Source of the DNA: Haloterrigena salifodinae | Lineage (GTDB): Archaea; Halobacteriota; Halobacteria; Halobacteriales; Natrialbaceae | Assembly: GCF_003977755.1 (NCBI RefSeq) | Contig: NZ_RQWN01000001.1 | Location: 248,001 to 312,000, forward strand | Reading direction: 5' to 3' | Length of the DNA: 64,000 bases | Part shown: positions 18,359-26,991 of the stretch, one piece after another | Layout: each line of letters starts with the position of its first letter | How positions within the stretch are numbered: the first letter of the stretch is position 1 | Notes under the pieces: model-generated | The model's database searches: none | Told to the model about the DNA's origin: nothing | Seen by the model: only the letters and a program-made list of their open reading frames with translations | Translations under genes and position numbers: made by a program

Positions 18359-19012
18359 CGGAACCGACCCGACTCCGGCGCTGATCTCCGGTCCCACCGC
18401 GTCGATTCGTACTCCGGCGGACCATCCGTTCGCATCGCGTCTGACGGATCAATCGTCAGCGTCGTCCCGGCCGCGTTCCGCCCGTCCAGTATCGTGATTC
18501 CGTTTCTCCGTAACAGGTATCTTCGGTATGCGAACCTGTGGTAGCAACTGCGCCCCGCAACGCCGGTATACCGTATACAAAGTGCGATCAACCCGAGTAT
18601 CGGAACGAGAATGGAGAACAGGAACATACTGACGGTCCAGTGGTATGGGCGGTCACTATCCGTCCTCGGTTCGCGATGAATATCGACCGTTGGGCCCGCT
18701 ACTATCGGTCTCCCTGCCAAATACCCAGTACCAAGAACTCGGTTGTAATGTCTCTAAGCGGAACTCCATCTAAACACTATTGGTAACATCACACTCGATA
18801 GAATCACACGATGTACTAACGTATCGTTGCGTTCGGTAAGCGTTTGCCAGCGGTCTGGCACTGACCGAGATCTTCATGGCCATCTAAATACCGAACCTGT
18901 GCAACGACTTACTGTTACTAACTGATCCGGATATAGCTAGTAAGTCCTGTGTAATAAACCGCAGTATATAGCAGCTGGTTTAATAAGAAGAGCGTCTCAA
19001 GGCCGGAACACA
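18359..19012. other. Long gap, AT-rich on the right, possible small gene on the minus strand
   Basis: A minus-strand frame (18277-18720) opens with one clear membrane helix (MFLFSILVPILGLIALC) followed by about 60 polar residues; its end runs into the antisense of maeB. It could be a decayed small membrane protein, but no family fits. From 18720 to 19012 the sequence is AT-rich with no ORF and carries the promoter of the CDF gene. Confidence 0.4.
18979..18987 (+). promoter_or_regulatory. TATA box of the CDF transporter gene
   Basis: TTTAATAAG centred about 30 bases before the ATG at 19013. With the archaeal 25-base rule, transcription would start at or just before the start codon, so the mRNA would be leaderless. 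No metal-responsive operator can be named from sequence. Confidence 0.5.
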
Positions 19013-19954
19013 ATGACCGATCACGAGTCGGTCCACGGGCACGACCACTCGGACGGCTCGCACGACCACGGCCACGACACGTCCTCGGCGAGCAGTCGGA
19101 AACTGGCCGCGGTCTCCGCCATCAATCTCCTCGGATTCCTCGCCGAGCTCGCGGGCGGCCTGTTGTTCGGGTCGGTCGCCCTGCTCAGCGACGCGTTCCA
19201 CATGCTGTTCGACGCGCTCGCCTATGTGATGGCGTTCGCCGCCGCCTACGTCGCCGCCCGCCACGACGGCGGCGATCGGTGGTCGTACGGCCTCCACCGC
19301 CTCGAGCCGTTCGCCGCGTTCCTCAACGGCCTTCTACTGTTGCCGATGGTCGGATTCATCCTCTGGGAGTCCTATCAGCGATTCCTCCAGCCCGTCGCGA
19401 TTGGGACCGGACCGACGCTCGCCATCGCGACGGGCGGGCTGCTGGTCAACATCGGGTCGGTCTACGTCCTGCACGGCGGCGAGATGAGCCTCAACGAGCG
19501 GGGGGCGTTCTACCACCTCCTCGGCGATGCCGGGGGCTCGGTCGCCGTCATCGTCTCCACGGCCGTCATCGAGGTGACCGGCGTCCACGTCATCGACCCC
19601 GTCATCGCGGCGCTCATCGCCGTCGTCATCACGTGGTCGGCGGTGACGGTGCTGCGCGGCAGCGGAGCGATCTTCTTCCACCGGATGCCCCTCGACGGCG
19701 AGGCTGTCAGGACGGCCCTCGTGGGTATCGACGGAGTCGAGCGTGTCGCGGATTTTCACGCCTGGCAGGTCTGCAGCCAGCTCACCGTCGCCACCGCACA
19801 CCTCGAGACCAACGTCGAGACGCTCGCGGAGGCCGAGGCGGTGACGCGGCGCGTCCACGACCAACTCGAACGGTACGAGGTCGACCACGCGACCGTCGAA
19901 CTCTGTCCCGCAGCCAGCGATCAGATCGTCCATCTCGACACGCACGGTCACTGA
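19013..19954 (+). CDS. Cation diffusion facilitator (zinc/heavy-metal exporter)
   Basis: 313 residues with six membrane helices. The N-terminus is a histidine/aspartate metal-binding tail (residues 8-22, alternating HGHDHSDGSHDH). The transport-site motif SDAFHMLFD in helix 2 (Asp60, His63, Asp67) and HLLGDAGGS in helix 5 give the paired His/Asp sites of Zn-type CDF proteins. A cytoplasmic ferredoxin-like domain of about 90 residues follows. The role is export of Zn2+ or similar divalent ions against protons. Confidence 0.92.
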   Translation: MTDHESVHGHDHSDGSHDHGHDTSSASSRKLAAVSAINLLGFLAELAGGLLFGSVALLSDAFHMLFDALAYVMAFAAAYVAARHDGGDRWSYGLHRLEPFAAFLNGLLLLPMVGFILWESYQRFLQPVAIGTGPTLAIATGGLLVNIGSVYVLHGGEMSLNERGAFYHLLGDAGGSVAVIVSTAVIEVTGVHVIDPVIAALIAVVITWSAVTVLRGSGAIFFHRMPLDGEAVRTALVGIDGVERVADFHAWQVCSQLTVATAHLETNVETLAEAEAVTRRVHDQLERYEVDHATVELCPAASDQIVHLDTHGH

Positions 19955-20077
19955 CTCCGGCTTCCGGTCCGATAGTCGATACGTCTCGGCGAGCGATGAT
20001 TCGGCGGAGATGTTCTCGAGCCGGCGTATCGCTTCTTGACAAGGGTTATACGCGACCGGCTCAAACTACGGTTCAAG

Positions 20078-21982
20078 ATGACACGTGAGTCCGCCGGGGA
20101 ACCCGGCGCAGATGACGGGGATTCCGTCGTCTACGATCTCGCTGCCGAGTGTACGGCAGAGGATGTAGAGCGAAACCGACCGTATCTCGCCGAAATTAAC
20201 GGTATCGTCGATTACGGCGTCTTCGTCGATCTCTCCGAGTCCGTCTCCGGGCTCGTCCACGAATCGGTCCTCGAGGGCACCTTCGCCGTTGGCGACGAGC
20301 TCGTCGTCGAACTCGAGAGCGTCCGCGACAATGGCGACATGGCCTTCGAGCCGGTCGACATCGCGGAGTACACCCTCGAGAACATTGCCCACGACTACGC
20401 CCTGACCGGCACCGACCGGCTCAAGGCGAACATCGGCGACCAGATCCACCTCGAGGGGAAGGTCGTCCAGGTCAAACAGACCGCCGGCCCGACGATCTTC
20501 CACGTCGCCGACGAGTACGGCGTCGTCCCCTGCGCCGCCTTCGAGGAGGCCGGCGTCCGCGCCTACCCCGCCACCGAGGTCGGCGACGTCGTCCGCGTAA
20601 CCGGCACGCCCGAGCGTCGCGAGGGCTCGATCCAGATCGAGGTCGACGGCCTCTCGAAACTCGAGGACGAGGACGCCGACGAGGCCAGCGACCGCCTCGA
20701 GGACGCCCTCGAAGAGCGCGCCGAACCCCACGACGTCGAGCCGCTGATCGACTGGCCCGCCTTCGAGAAGCTGCGGCCGAACCTGCGGGAGGTCGCGAAG
20801 TTGCTTCGCCGGACCGTCCTCGAGGGACGGCCCATCCGCGTCCGCCACCACGCCGACGGCGACGGCATGTGCGCTGCCGTCCCCGTCCAGATCGCTCTCG
20901 AGCGATTCATCGCGGACGTCCACGAGGACGAGAACGCCCCGCGCCACCTCATCAAGCGCCTGCCCGCCAAGGCGCCGTTCTACGAGATGGAAGACGCAAC
21001 GCGGGACTTGAACTTCGCCCTCGAGGACCGCGAGAAACACGGCCAGCAGCTCCCCCTGCTTCTTATGCTGGACAACGGCTCGACGGCCGAGGACGTTCCG
21101 GCCTACGAGACGCTGGCCCACTACGACATCCCGATCGCGGTCGTCGACCACCACCACCCCGATCCCGACGCCGTCGAGGACCTGCTCGACGCCCACGTGA
21201 ACCCCTACCTCCACGACGAGGACTACCGGATCACGACGGGGATGTGCTGCGTCGAACTCGCGCGGATGATCTACCCCGACCTCGGCGACGAACTCCAACA
21301 CGTCCCCGCCGTCGCGGGCCTCTCGGACCGCTCGAAGGCCGACGCGATGGACGACTATCTCGAGCTCGCTTCCGAGGAGGGCTACGACGAGGATCGACTT
21401 CAGGATCTCAGTGAAGCGCTGGATTACGCCGCCTTCTGGCTGCGCTACAACTCCGGCGACCAGCTGATCCAGGACCTGCTCCAGATCGATTCGGCCGACG
21501 AGGACCGCCACCGCGAACTCGTCTCCTTCTTCGCTGACCGGGCCCGCGAGGAGGTCGACGAGCAACTCGACGCAGCGATGCCCCATCTCGAGCACGAGGA
21601 CCTGGACAACGGCGCCCACCTCTACCGGATCGACGTCGAGAACTACGCCCACCGCTTTACCTACCCCGCGCCGGGCAAGACCACGGGCGAAATCCACGAC
21701 CGGAAGATCGAAGAGACCGGCGACCCCGTGATCACGGTCGGTTACGGGCCAGACTTCGCCGTCCTCCGGAGCGACGGTGTGCGGCTGGACATTCCGAACA
21801 TGGTCTCGGAACTCGAGGAGGAGGTTCCCGGCGGCGGCGTCTCCGGCGGCGGCCACCTCGTCGTCGGCTCGATCAAGTTCGTGAAGGGCAAACGCGAGGA
21901 CGTCATCGACGCCTTAGTCGAGAAGATGGAGGACGCGGAGATCGACGAAGCGCTCTCGAGCGCGGCGCCGATCGACGACTAA
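20078..21982 (+). CDS. RecJ-like DHH phosphoesterase with S1 and OB domains
   Basis: 634 residues. An S1-type RNA-binding domain (about 38-92) and a second OB fold (about 120-210) precede a DHH phosphoesterase core with HADGDGMCAAV, LMLDNGST and VVDHHHPD, the metal-binding motifs, and a DHHA1 domain with GGGVSGGGH near the C-terminus. Archaeal proteins of this type are single-strand exonucleases related to RecJ and Cdc45. Starting at ATG 20078 leaves a short acidic leader; the 14 codons before it come from the AT-rich promoter. Confidence 0.88.
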   Translation: MTRESAGEPGADDGDSVVYDLAAECTAEDVERNRPYLAEINGIVDYGVFVDLSESVSGLVHESVLEGTFAVGDELVVELESVRDNGDMAFEPVDIAEYTLENIAHDYALTGTDRLKANIGDQIHLEGKVVQVKQTAGPTIFHVADEYGVVPCAAFEEAGVRAYPATEVGDVVRVTGTPERREGSIQIEVDGLSKLEDEDADEASDRLEDALEERAEPHDVEPLIDWPAFEKLRPNLREVAKLLRRTVLEGRPIRVRHHADGDGMCAAVPVQIALERFIADVHEDENAPRHLIKRLPAKAPFYEMEDATRDLNFALEDREKHGQQLPLLLMLDNGSTAEDVPAYETLAHYDIPIAVVDHHHPDPDAVEDLLDAHVNPYLHDEDYRITTGMCCVELARMIYPDLGDELQHVPAVAGLSDRSKADAMDDYLELASEEGYDEDRLQDLSEALDYAAFWLRYNSGDQLIQDLLQIDSADEDRHRELVSFFADRAREEVDEQLDAAMPHLEHEDLDNGAHLYRIDVENYAHRFTYPAPGKTTGEIHDRKIEETGDPVITVGYGPDFAVLRSDGVRLDIPNMVSELEEEVPGGGVSGGGHLVVGSIKFVKGKREDVIDALVEKMEDAEIDEALSSAAPIDD

Positions 21983-22226
21983 CGGTGACTCGCGACTCGA
22001 GTCCGACTGTCGCCAGCGGGCGTCGACCGGACTCGAACCGAGACGGACGCGGTTCCGAGCAGCGGCCATCGATGAACTGTATCATAACTCTCCCGACACG
22101 AATCGACGTACACCGGGTGACTGACAGTCACAACCGGGGACGAGATACTGCTCTCGAGCGCCCGGTCTCGCCGACGGTCGAGAGCGAGCCCCGAGACGGG
22201 CGATGGGACCGAGGTGACCGGATTCG

Positions 22227-22691
22227 ATGATCGATCGAAGCGAATCAGCGGAACCGGCCGACGTGTTACTCGTCGAACCGTCCGAGGAGCGCGCTCGCCA
22301 CACGAGAGACGGGTTTTCGGACACGGGGGCGACGACCATGCACGTGGTCTCGGACGGTGACGAGGCGCTGGCGTTTCTCGAGGGGCGCGACGACTATGCC
22401 GACGCGCCGGCTCCCTGTCTCGTCGTGCTCCGCCTGGGGCTTCCGGCCCCGGGTCCGGACGGACTCGCGGTGCTCGAGCGGATGGCCGAGCAAACGACGC
22501 TCGCCCGAATTCCGGTCGTCGTGACCGTCGACGAGCCAGAGGATGACGTCGTCACTGATGCCTACAATCGGGGCGCTAACGCCGTCCTGCCGACGCCGTC
22601 CGAACCCGCGGCGCTCGCCGAGACGATGGCGCGAGTCGCCGAGTTCTGGATCGCGACCGCGCGGCTCCCCAACCGGATCGATCGGCTCTGA
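22227..22691 (+). CDS. Degenerate response-regulator receiver protein
   Basis: 154 residues, receiver fold only. The expected phospho-acceptor aspartate is replaced: CLVVLRLGLP carries Arg69 where normal receivers have Asp. The acidic pair after strand 1 is reduced to Glu17-Pro18, and the conserved lysine in strand 5 is Thr123 (LPTPSEP); only the switch threonine (Thr100) is kept. It should therefore not be phosphorylated in the usual way and may act as a protein-binding pseudo-receiver. No kinase gene is next to it. Confidence 0.78.
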   Translation: MIDRSESAEPADVLLVEPSEERARHTRDGFSDTGATTMHVVSDGDEALAFLEGRDDYADAPAPCLVVLRLGLPAPGPDGLAVLERMAEQTTLARIPVVVTVDEPEDDVVTDAYNRGANAVLPTPSEPAALAETMARVAEFWIATARLPNRIDRL

Positions 22692-22763
22692 GGGAGTCGG
22701 TTCCGCGGAGCGACTACTTTCGAATCGCAGCGTACCGCGTCAGCTGCGGGATTCAATTGGAAG

Positions 22764-23087
22764 TTAGAATTGATAGCGCCGCTCGTCGTCCATCGTTGGA
22801 TACTGATCCGCGCCGGTCATCTCCTCAAAGGTCATCCCCGAGAGGTACTCGTCGTAGGTGACGTCGTAGGCCGTTCGCAGCTGGAAGTCCAGCTTTCCAG
22901 TATCGATCGTCGACTGGAAGAGCATGTGAATCGCCCGCCGGACGAGTTCGTCCGTCTCCTCGGGCTCGAGGGCGGTCTCGAGCAGGGCGAGTTCGTTGTG
23001 CGTCTCCCGGTCCAGCGAGACGGTGAGGTCCTCGTCCAGCGCGCTGTAGGCGTCCGTCACGTCGTCGTTAAGATCGTCGAGGCTCAT
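22764..23087 (-). CDS. Small conserved haloarchaeal protein, RHH-like
   Basis: 107 residues. The segment LTVSLDRETHNELALLETAL followed by a helix ending in RRAIHMLFQ reads like a ribbon-helix-helix module (strand, helix, turn, helix). An acidic and aromatic-rich C-terminus with Tyr/Met residues follows. This would suit a small DNA-binding regulator. No named family is recognised. Confidence 0.65.
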   Translation of the reverse strand: MSLDDLNDDVTDAYSALDEDLTVSLDRETHNELALLETALEPEETDELVRRAIHMLFQSTIDTGKLDFQLRTAYDVTYDEYLSGMTFEEMTGADQYPTMDDERRYQF

Positions 23088-23518
23088 ACGGGAGGGGACT
23101 CGAGCCGACGGGATAGGGCTTTCGTGGTCGACTCGCCAGCCGAAGCGGTTGAATCCGTAGCAGTGCGTTCGGTAGTGGACTGCGTCACTCGAGTCGGTCC
23201 ATCGGAGAGATGAGCGGCGAACTCGCTGCTATCGTGGCACCGGGAATTCCCACGATCTTCTCCAGCTGATTCGTTCGCTCCCCATAGTCGCTCCTCATCT
23301 ACTGGAAGACGCACAGCGTCTTCCAAGCCGTTCGCTCGTGACACTCGCGAAGACCTCGCACACAGTCACCGGCGCACCTTCGCAGTGCTCAGGCGCGCCG
23401 TCAGCGCGCCACTGCACGTGGAATAGTCGGCCGAAGCGAGACGGATCGGCGATCGAATTGCCACTGGAATCGATCCCGAACCGCCACCAGTAAGACCGGC
23501 GGGTCGCTAGATCGACCG
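23088..23518. repeat. Gap with long perfect hairpins
   Basis: No credible gene. A 10-bp perfect stem with a 3-base loop lies at 23303-23325 (arms TGGAAGACGC/GCGTCTTCCA). A nested dyad lies at 23382-23415 (outer arms GCAGTG/CACTGC, inner GGCGCGC/GCGCGCC). CGTTCGCTC words like those in other hairpin islands of the window surround them. The final 60 bases serve as the mutY promoter region. Confidence 0.55.
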
Positions 23519-24478
23519 ATGAGTGAGAGCGACGACGATGCCGACGCCGGTTCGGGTGCGGGCGACGGGGACTGGTCGCTCCCCGACGACCTCGAGGCCG
23601 TCCGCGAGGCCCTGATCGCGTGGTACGAGGACGACCACCGCGAGTTCCCGTGGCGGCGGACCGACGATCCCTACGAGATCCTCGTCAGCGAGGTGATGAG
23701 CCAGCAGACCCAACTAGACCGCGTCGTCGAGGCCTGGGAGGAGTTCCTCAAGCGCTGGCCGACGACGGCCGACCTCGCCGCCGCGGATCGAGCGGACGTC
23801 GTCGGCTTCTGGACGGATCATAGCCTCGGCTACAACAACCGGGCGAAGTACCTCCACGAGGCGGCCGGGCAAGTGGAGTCGGAGTACGGCGGCGACTTCC
23901 CCGAAACGCCCGACGAACTGCAGGAACTGATGGGCGTCGGCCCCTACACCGCCAACGCCGTGGCGAGTTTCGCCTTCAACAACGGCGACGCGGTCGTCGA
24001 CACGAACGTCAAGCGTGTCGCCTACCGCGCGTTCTCCGTCCCGGACGACGACGCCGCGTTCGAGACGGCCGCGAGCGAACTCATGCCCGACGGCGAGTCG
24101 CGGGTCTGGAACAACGCGATCATGGAACTCGGCGGCGTCGCCTGCACCCAGACGCCGAAGTGCGACGAGGTCGGCTGCCCCTGGCGCGAGTGGTGTGACG
24201 CCTACGCCAGCGGCGACTTCACCGCGCCTGACGTCCCGACACAGCCGAGCTTCGAGGGGAGTCGCCGCCAGTTCCGCGGACGGGTGATCGGAACCCTGCG
24301 GGAGTACGACGAACTCGAGTTGGACACCCTGGGTCACCGCATCCGCGTCGATTACGTTCCCGACGGCGAGTACGGACGCGAGTGGCTCACGGGGCTGCTG
24401 ACCGACCTCGAGTCCGATGGGTTAGTCGACCTCGAGGAGTCTGCGGACGGCGGACTCGTAGCGCGGCTCCGACGATAG
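23519..24478 (+). CDS. mutY: A/G-specific adenine glycosylase MutY
   Basis: 319 residues; removes adenine mispaired with 8-oxoguanine. The catalytic Glu lies in SEVMSQQTQ, the helix-hairpin-helix is LMGVGPYTANAVASFAF, and the catalytic Asp is in VVDTNVKR. The [4Fe-4S] loop has four cysteines but with spacing C-x5-C-x4-C-x5-C instead of the C-x6-C-x2-C-x5-C of the E. coli enzyme. The C-terminal domain that recognises 8-oxoG is only about 75 residues, shorter than in bacteria. An acidic N-terminal tail fits a halophile. Confidence 0.93.
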   Translation: MSESDDDADAGSGAGDGDWSLPDDLEAVREALIAWYEDDHREFPWRRTDDPYEILVSEVMSQQTQLDRVVEAWEEFLKRWPTTADLAAADRADVVGFWTDHSLGYNNRAKYLHEAAGQVESEYGGDFPETPDELQELMGVGPYTANAVASFAFNNGDAVVDTNVKRVAYRAFSVPDDDAAFETAASELMPDGESRVWNNAIMELGGVACTQTPKCDEVGCPWREWCDAYASGDFTAPDVPTQPSFEGSRRQFRGRVIGTLREYDELELDTLGHRIRVDYVPDGEYGREWLTGLLTDLESDGLVDLEESADGGLVARLRR

Positions 24479-24624
24479 CGAGCGACGGAACGCGAGATTC
24501 TCAAGGAACCGCCCGGCCGTGACCCGGCGGCACCGACCGAACGGAGGATTCCGTTCGGGGGCGGGCAGGGCGATTCCCCTCCAGTTGGGACGCATATATG
24601 GCGCTCGAAGCCCACGATTCGGCC

Positions 24625-25212
24625 ATGTCCGACGTTCACGTCACCGCAGTCTGTGGCAGTCTCCGCGAGGCGAGTACGACCCGCGCCGCCCTCAAGCGCG
24701 TTCTCGAGGCCGCCGAGCGCGGAGGCGCGACGACCGAACTGCTCGACTTGCGCGAGTTCGAGTTGCCGACGTTCGACGCGGATCGAGATCGAGAGGACGC
24801 GGGGGACGCCGAGGAACTGGCGACCCGCCTCCGCGAGGCGGACGCGATCGTTCTCGGCTCGCCGATGTACCACGGCTCCTACTCCTCGCCGCTGAAGACG
24901 GCCCTCGACTACTGCGGGTTCGACGAGTTTCAGGGCAAGACCGTCGGACTGTTGGCGGTTTCCGGCGGCGCCTTCCCTGTCACCGCCCTCGAGCACATGC
25001 GGTCGGTCTGTCGGGCACTGAACGCGTGGGTGATTCCCCACGAGGCGGCCGTCCCGAACTCCCACTCGGCGATCGAGGACGGTGCGTTCGCCGACGAGAA
25101 ACTCGAGGAGCGCGTCGCGACGCTCGGTCGGCGCGCGGTCCAGTACGCCACGATCGAGCCGGATCCGGACTCGTTCCAGAGCGACCAGAACGTCGGCGCC
25201 GAGGGGAAGTGA
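24625..25212 (+). CDS. NADPH-dependent FMN reductase (flavodoxin-like)
   Basis: 195 residues from ATG 24625 (an ATG at 24598 is possible but sits in the likely promoter, CATATATG). The FMN-binding loop GSLREASTTRAAL follows the first strand, and SPMYHGSYSSPLKTALDY is the second flavin-contact block of the chromate/azo-reductase-like family. It reduces FMN or quinones with NAD(P)H. The natural partner is not evident from the neighbours. Confidence 0.86.
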   Translation: MSDVHVTAVCGSLREASTTRAALKRVLEAAERGGATTELLDLREFELPTFDADRDREDAGDAEELATRLREADAIVLGSPMYHGSYSSPLKTALDYCGFDEFQGKTVGLLAVSGGAFPVTALEHMRSVCRALNAWVIPHEAAVPNSHSAIEDGAFADEKLEERVATLGRRAVQYATIEPDPDSFQSDQNVGAEGK

Positions 25213-25863
25213 TCAGGGGCAGGGCTCGAGGAGCCGTTCGAACCGCCGCTGGTGGGCGAGGAAGGCCATGAGGCCGAAGACGACGACGCCAACCTGTACC
25301 GCGTCGACCCGGAGAACGATCGTCGTCGCCTCGAGCGACAGCGGGGGCGTGGCGACCGCCCAGTCGGTAAACCAGGCCGACGCCAGCAGCGCCGCCGCGC
25401 CGACGGCCAGCAACAGGCCGGGCACGATCGGTGCGCGCGTCGTCAGGGACGAGGACTGAAAGCAGAAGGCGCGTCGCTCGAGGACGAACTGCCCGATGAG
25501 GAGGCTGGCGTGTAAGACGGTCGCGACGGCGATCCCCCCGACGCCGCCGATCTGCTGGGCCGCGAGCAGCCAGACGATCCAGCTCCCGGTCAACAGGAGG
25601 GCGACGCCGAGCCGCTGGGGACAGAGGACGTCGCCGATATCGCTGACGGTCGCCCCGAACACGCTCGCCCGGAGCAGTGAGCCGCAGAACAGGATTCCGA
25701 GCGCGGCGAGTGCGGTCGACGCGCTCGGTGATCCGACCACGAGCGCGAACCAGAGCCCGACGGCCACCGCTTCGACGGCGGCCGTCGAAAACGCCGCGGT
25801 CACCCCGACGACGCGGCGTCGGGTCGTTCGACCGAGGACGCCGGGCTGTCGGATGACGCTCAT
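25213..25863 (-). CDS. Polytopic membrane protein of unknown function
   Basis: 216 residues with five or six hydrophobic helices and a basic cytoplasmic loop (RRAFCFQ). No motif of a known transporter is seen. The ATG at 25863 is chosen over one five codons upstream because MSVIRQPGVLGRTTRRR gives a typical positive N-terminus. It converges on the FMN reductase gene with no gap between the stop codons. Confidence 0.65.
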   Translation of the reverse strand: MSVIRQPGVLGRTTRRRVVGVTAAFSTAAVEAVAVGLWFALVVGSPSASTALAALGILFCGSLLRASVFGATVSDIGDVLCPQRLGVALLLTGSWIVWLLAAQQIGGVGGIAVATVLHASLLIGQFVLERRAFCFQSSSLTTRAPIVPGLLLAVGAAALLASAWFTDWAVATPPLSLEATTIVLRVDAVQVGVVVFGLMAFLAHQRRFERLLEPCP

Positions 25864-26318
25864 ACCCGCCCACGTCACAGGCGAGGCCTTTCGTTATGGG
25901 AGTCATTATGTCACATAGTAATGGATTCGTAACGACGCGTTCGTCCGAGCCGAATATATAGGGCGCTAATAGTCCGTTTCTCGAACCGGTTTCGCGAACG
26001 AGTCCGCGAACGAACCGACACCAAGGCGGATACGGGATGATCGGCAAACAGGTACGGGCTGGAAGGGGCGGCAATAGCGTTCCGGAACCGAAGCCACCCG
26101 ACGAACCATCGGGTTCGAGACCGCTACGCCGTCGGTCGAAAACGCGGTATCGATCGCGGTCGACGAACGCTCCGACGCTCGAGTCGCGGGGCCCGAACGT
26201 AGGTAGCAGTTACGACGACGTTCGTCGGTCGGTAGCCGCACCATAACTGGTCAGGAACCGATTCGTTCACTGGAAACTGTGGACAGAACTATTTACGGGG
26301 ATGTGGTCGGGAGCGATT
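25864..26318. other. Intergenic region without a gene
   Basis: Both strands have short frames (for example minus 25966-26244) whose products are Arg/Ser/Pro-rich and lack the acidic bias of real haloarchaeal proteins. The ends hold divergent promoters: an AT-rich patch near 25957-25963 for the leftward side and CTATTTACG at 26289-26297, about 25 bases before the ATG at 26319. Confidence 0.5.
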
Positions 26319-26891
26319 ATGGCCGAAAGCGAGCAACAGGAGAAGATGTTGTCTGAGACTATCGTCAAGGAAGCCGTCGGGCTAGGCATGAAGTCCCCGC
26401 TGCGCGACTCGATCGTCGAAGCCGTCGACGAGGCCGGCGGAGCGGACTCCGGAGGCGGTTCCGGTCTGCCGCTGGCGGGTGCCCTCTTCGGCGCCGGCGC
26501 GGCACTTGGCTTCCTCGCGGGCCGACAGACTCCCGAACTCGAGGAGACGTCCCTCGAGGACATCGAGGAACCGGAGATCATCGAGGAAGTCATGGAAGCG
26601 GGCGGCGACGAGGAGGAGTCGATCACCGAGATGACACCCGAAATGGAGGACGAAACCGAGTCGGAGGGCGGCTCGAGCCGGCTGGTGCAACTCCTGATCA
26701 CCGTCGGCGCGATCGCCGCCGTCGCCGTGCTTCGCCGCCGCCTTTCGGGGGGTGAGGAAGAGGAGTGGGAGCCGATCGAAGAGTTCGAACCCGCGACGGG
26801 CGACGATATCGGAGGCAGTGACGACGAGGAAGAGGAGGAGCCGGTCGAGGCCGAGGCGGAGTCCGAGGACGCAGACGAGGAAGAAGAATAA
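26319..26891 (+). CDS. Acidic two-helix membrane protein, haloarchaeal
   Basis: 190 residues. Two hydrophobic helices (about 46-66 and 126-146) are separated by a strongly acidic segment rich in Glu and Asp, and the C-terminus is a long run of acidic residues. The N-terminal helix (EKMLSETIVKEAVGLGM) is amphipathic. Conserved in haloarchaea as far as I recall, but without a function. A TATA-like element at 26289-26297 suggests a leaderless transcript. Confidence 0.65.
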   Translation: MAESEQQEKMLSETIVKEAVGLGMKSPLRDSIVEAVDEAGGADSGGGSGLPLAGALFGAGAALGFLAGRQTPELEETSLEDIEEPEIIEEVMEAGGDEEESITEMTPEMEDETESEGGSSRLVQLLITVGAIAAVAVLRRRLSGGEEEEWEPIEEFEPATGDDIGGSDDEEEEEPVEAEAESEDADEEEE

Positions 26892-26991
26892 GCCGGCTGA
26901 TTATTCCCGGCGCTGACCGACGCGCTCGATTTTCGATCAGCGGCACCGTCTGACGAAGAAGCTAAGGGGTCGACGCCGACACGTCAAGGCA

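Noticed and set aside
18277-18720. Minus-strand frame with one membrane helix next to maeB
   Set aside because: Its C-terminal third is antisense to maeB and no family is recognisable; kept only as a note in the gap description.
20066-21856. 596-codon minus-strand frame opposite the RecJ-like gene
   Set aside because: It mirrors the DHH protein codon for codon; no family resemblance, and Val/Gly/Leu-rich composition typical of antisense frames.
25966-26244. 92-codon minus-strand frame
   Set aside because: Arg/Ser-rich, no acidic bias, no start context.
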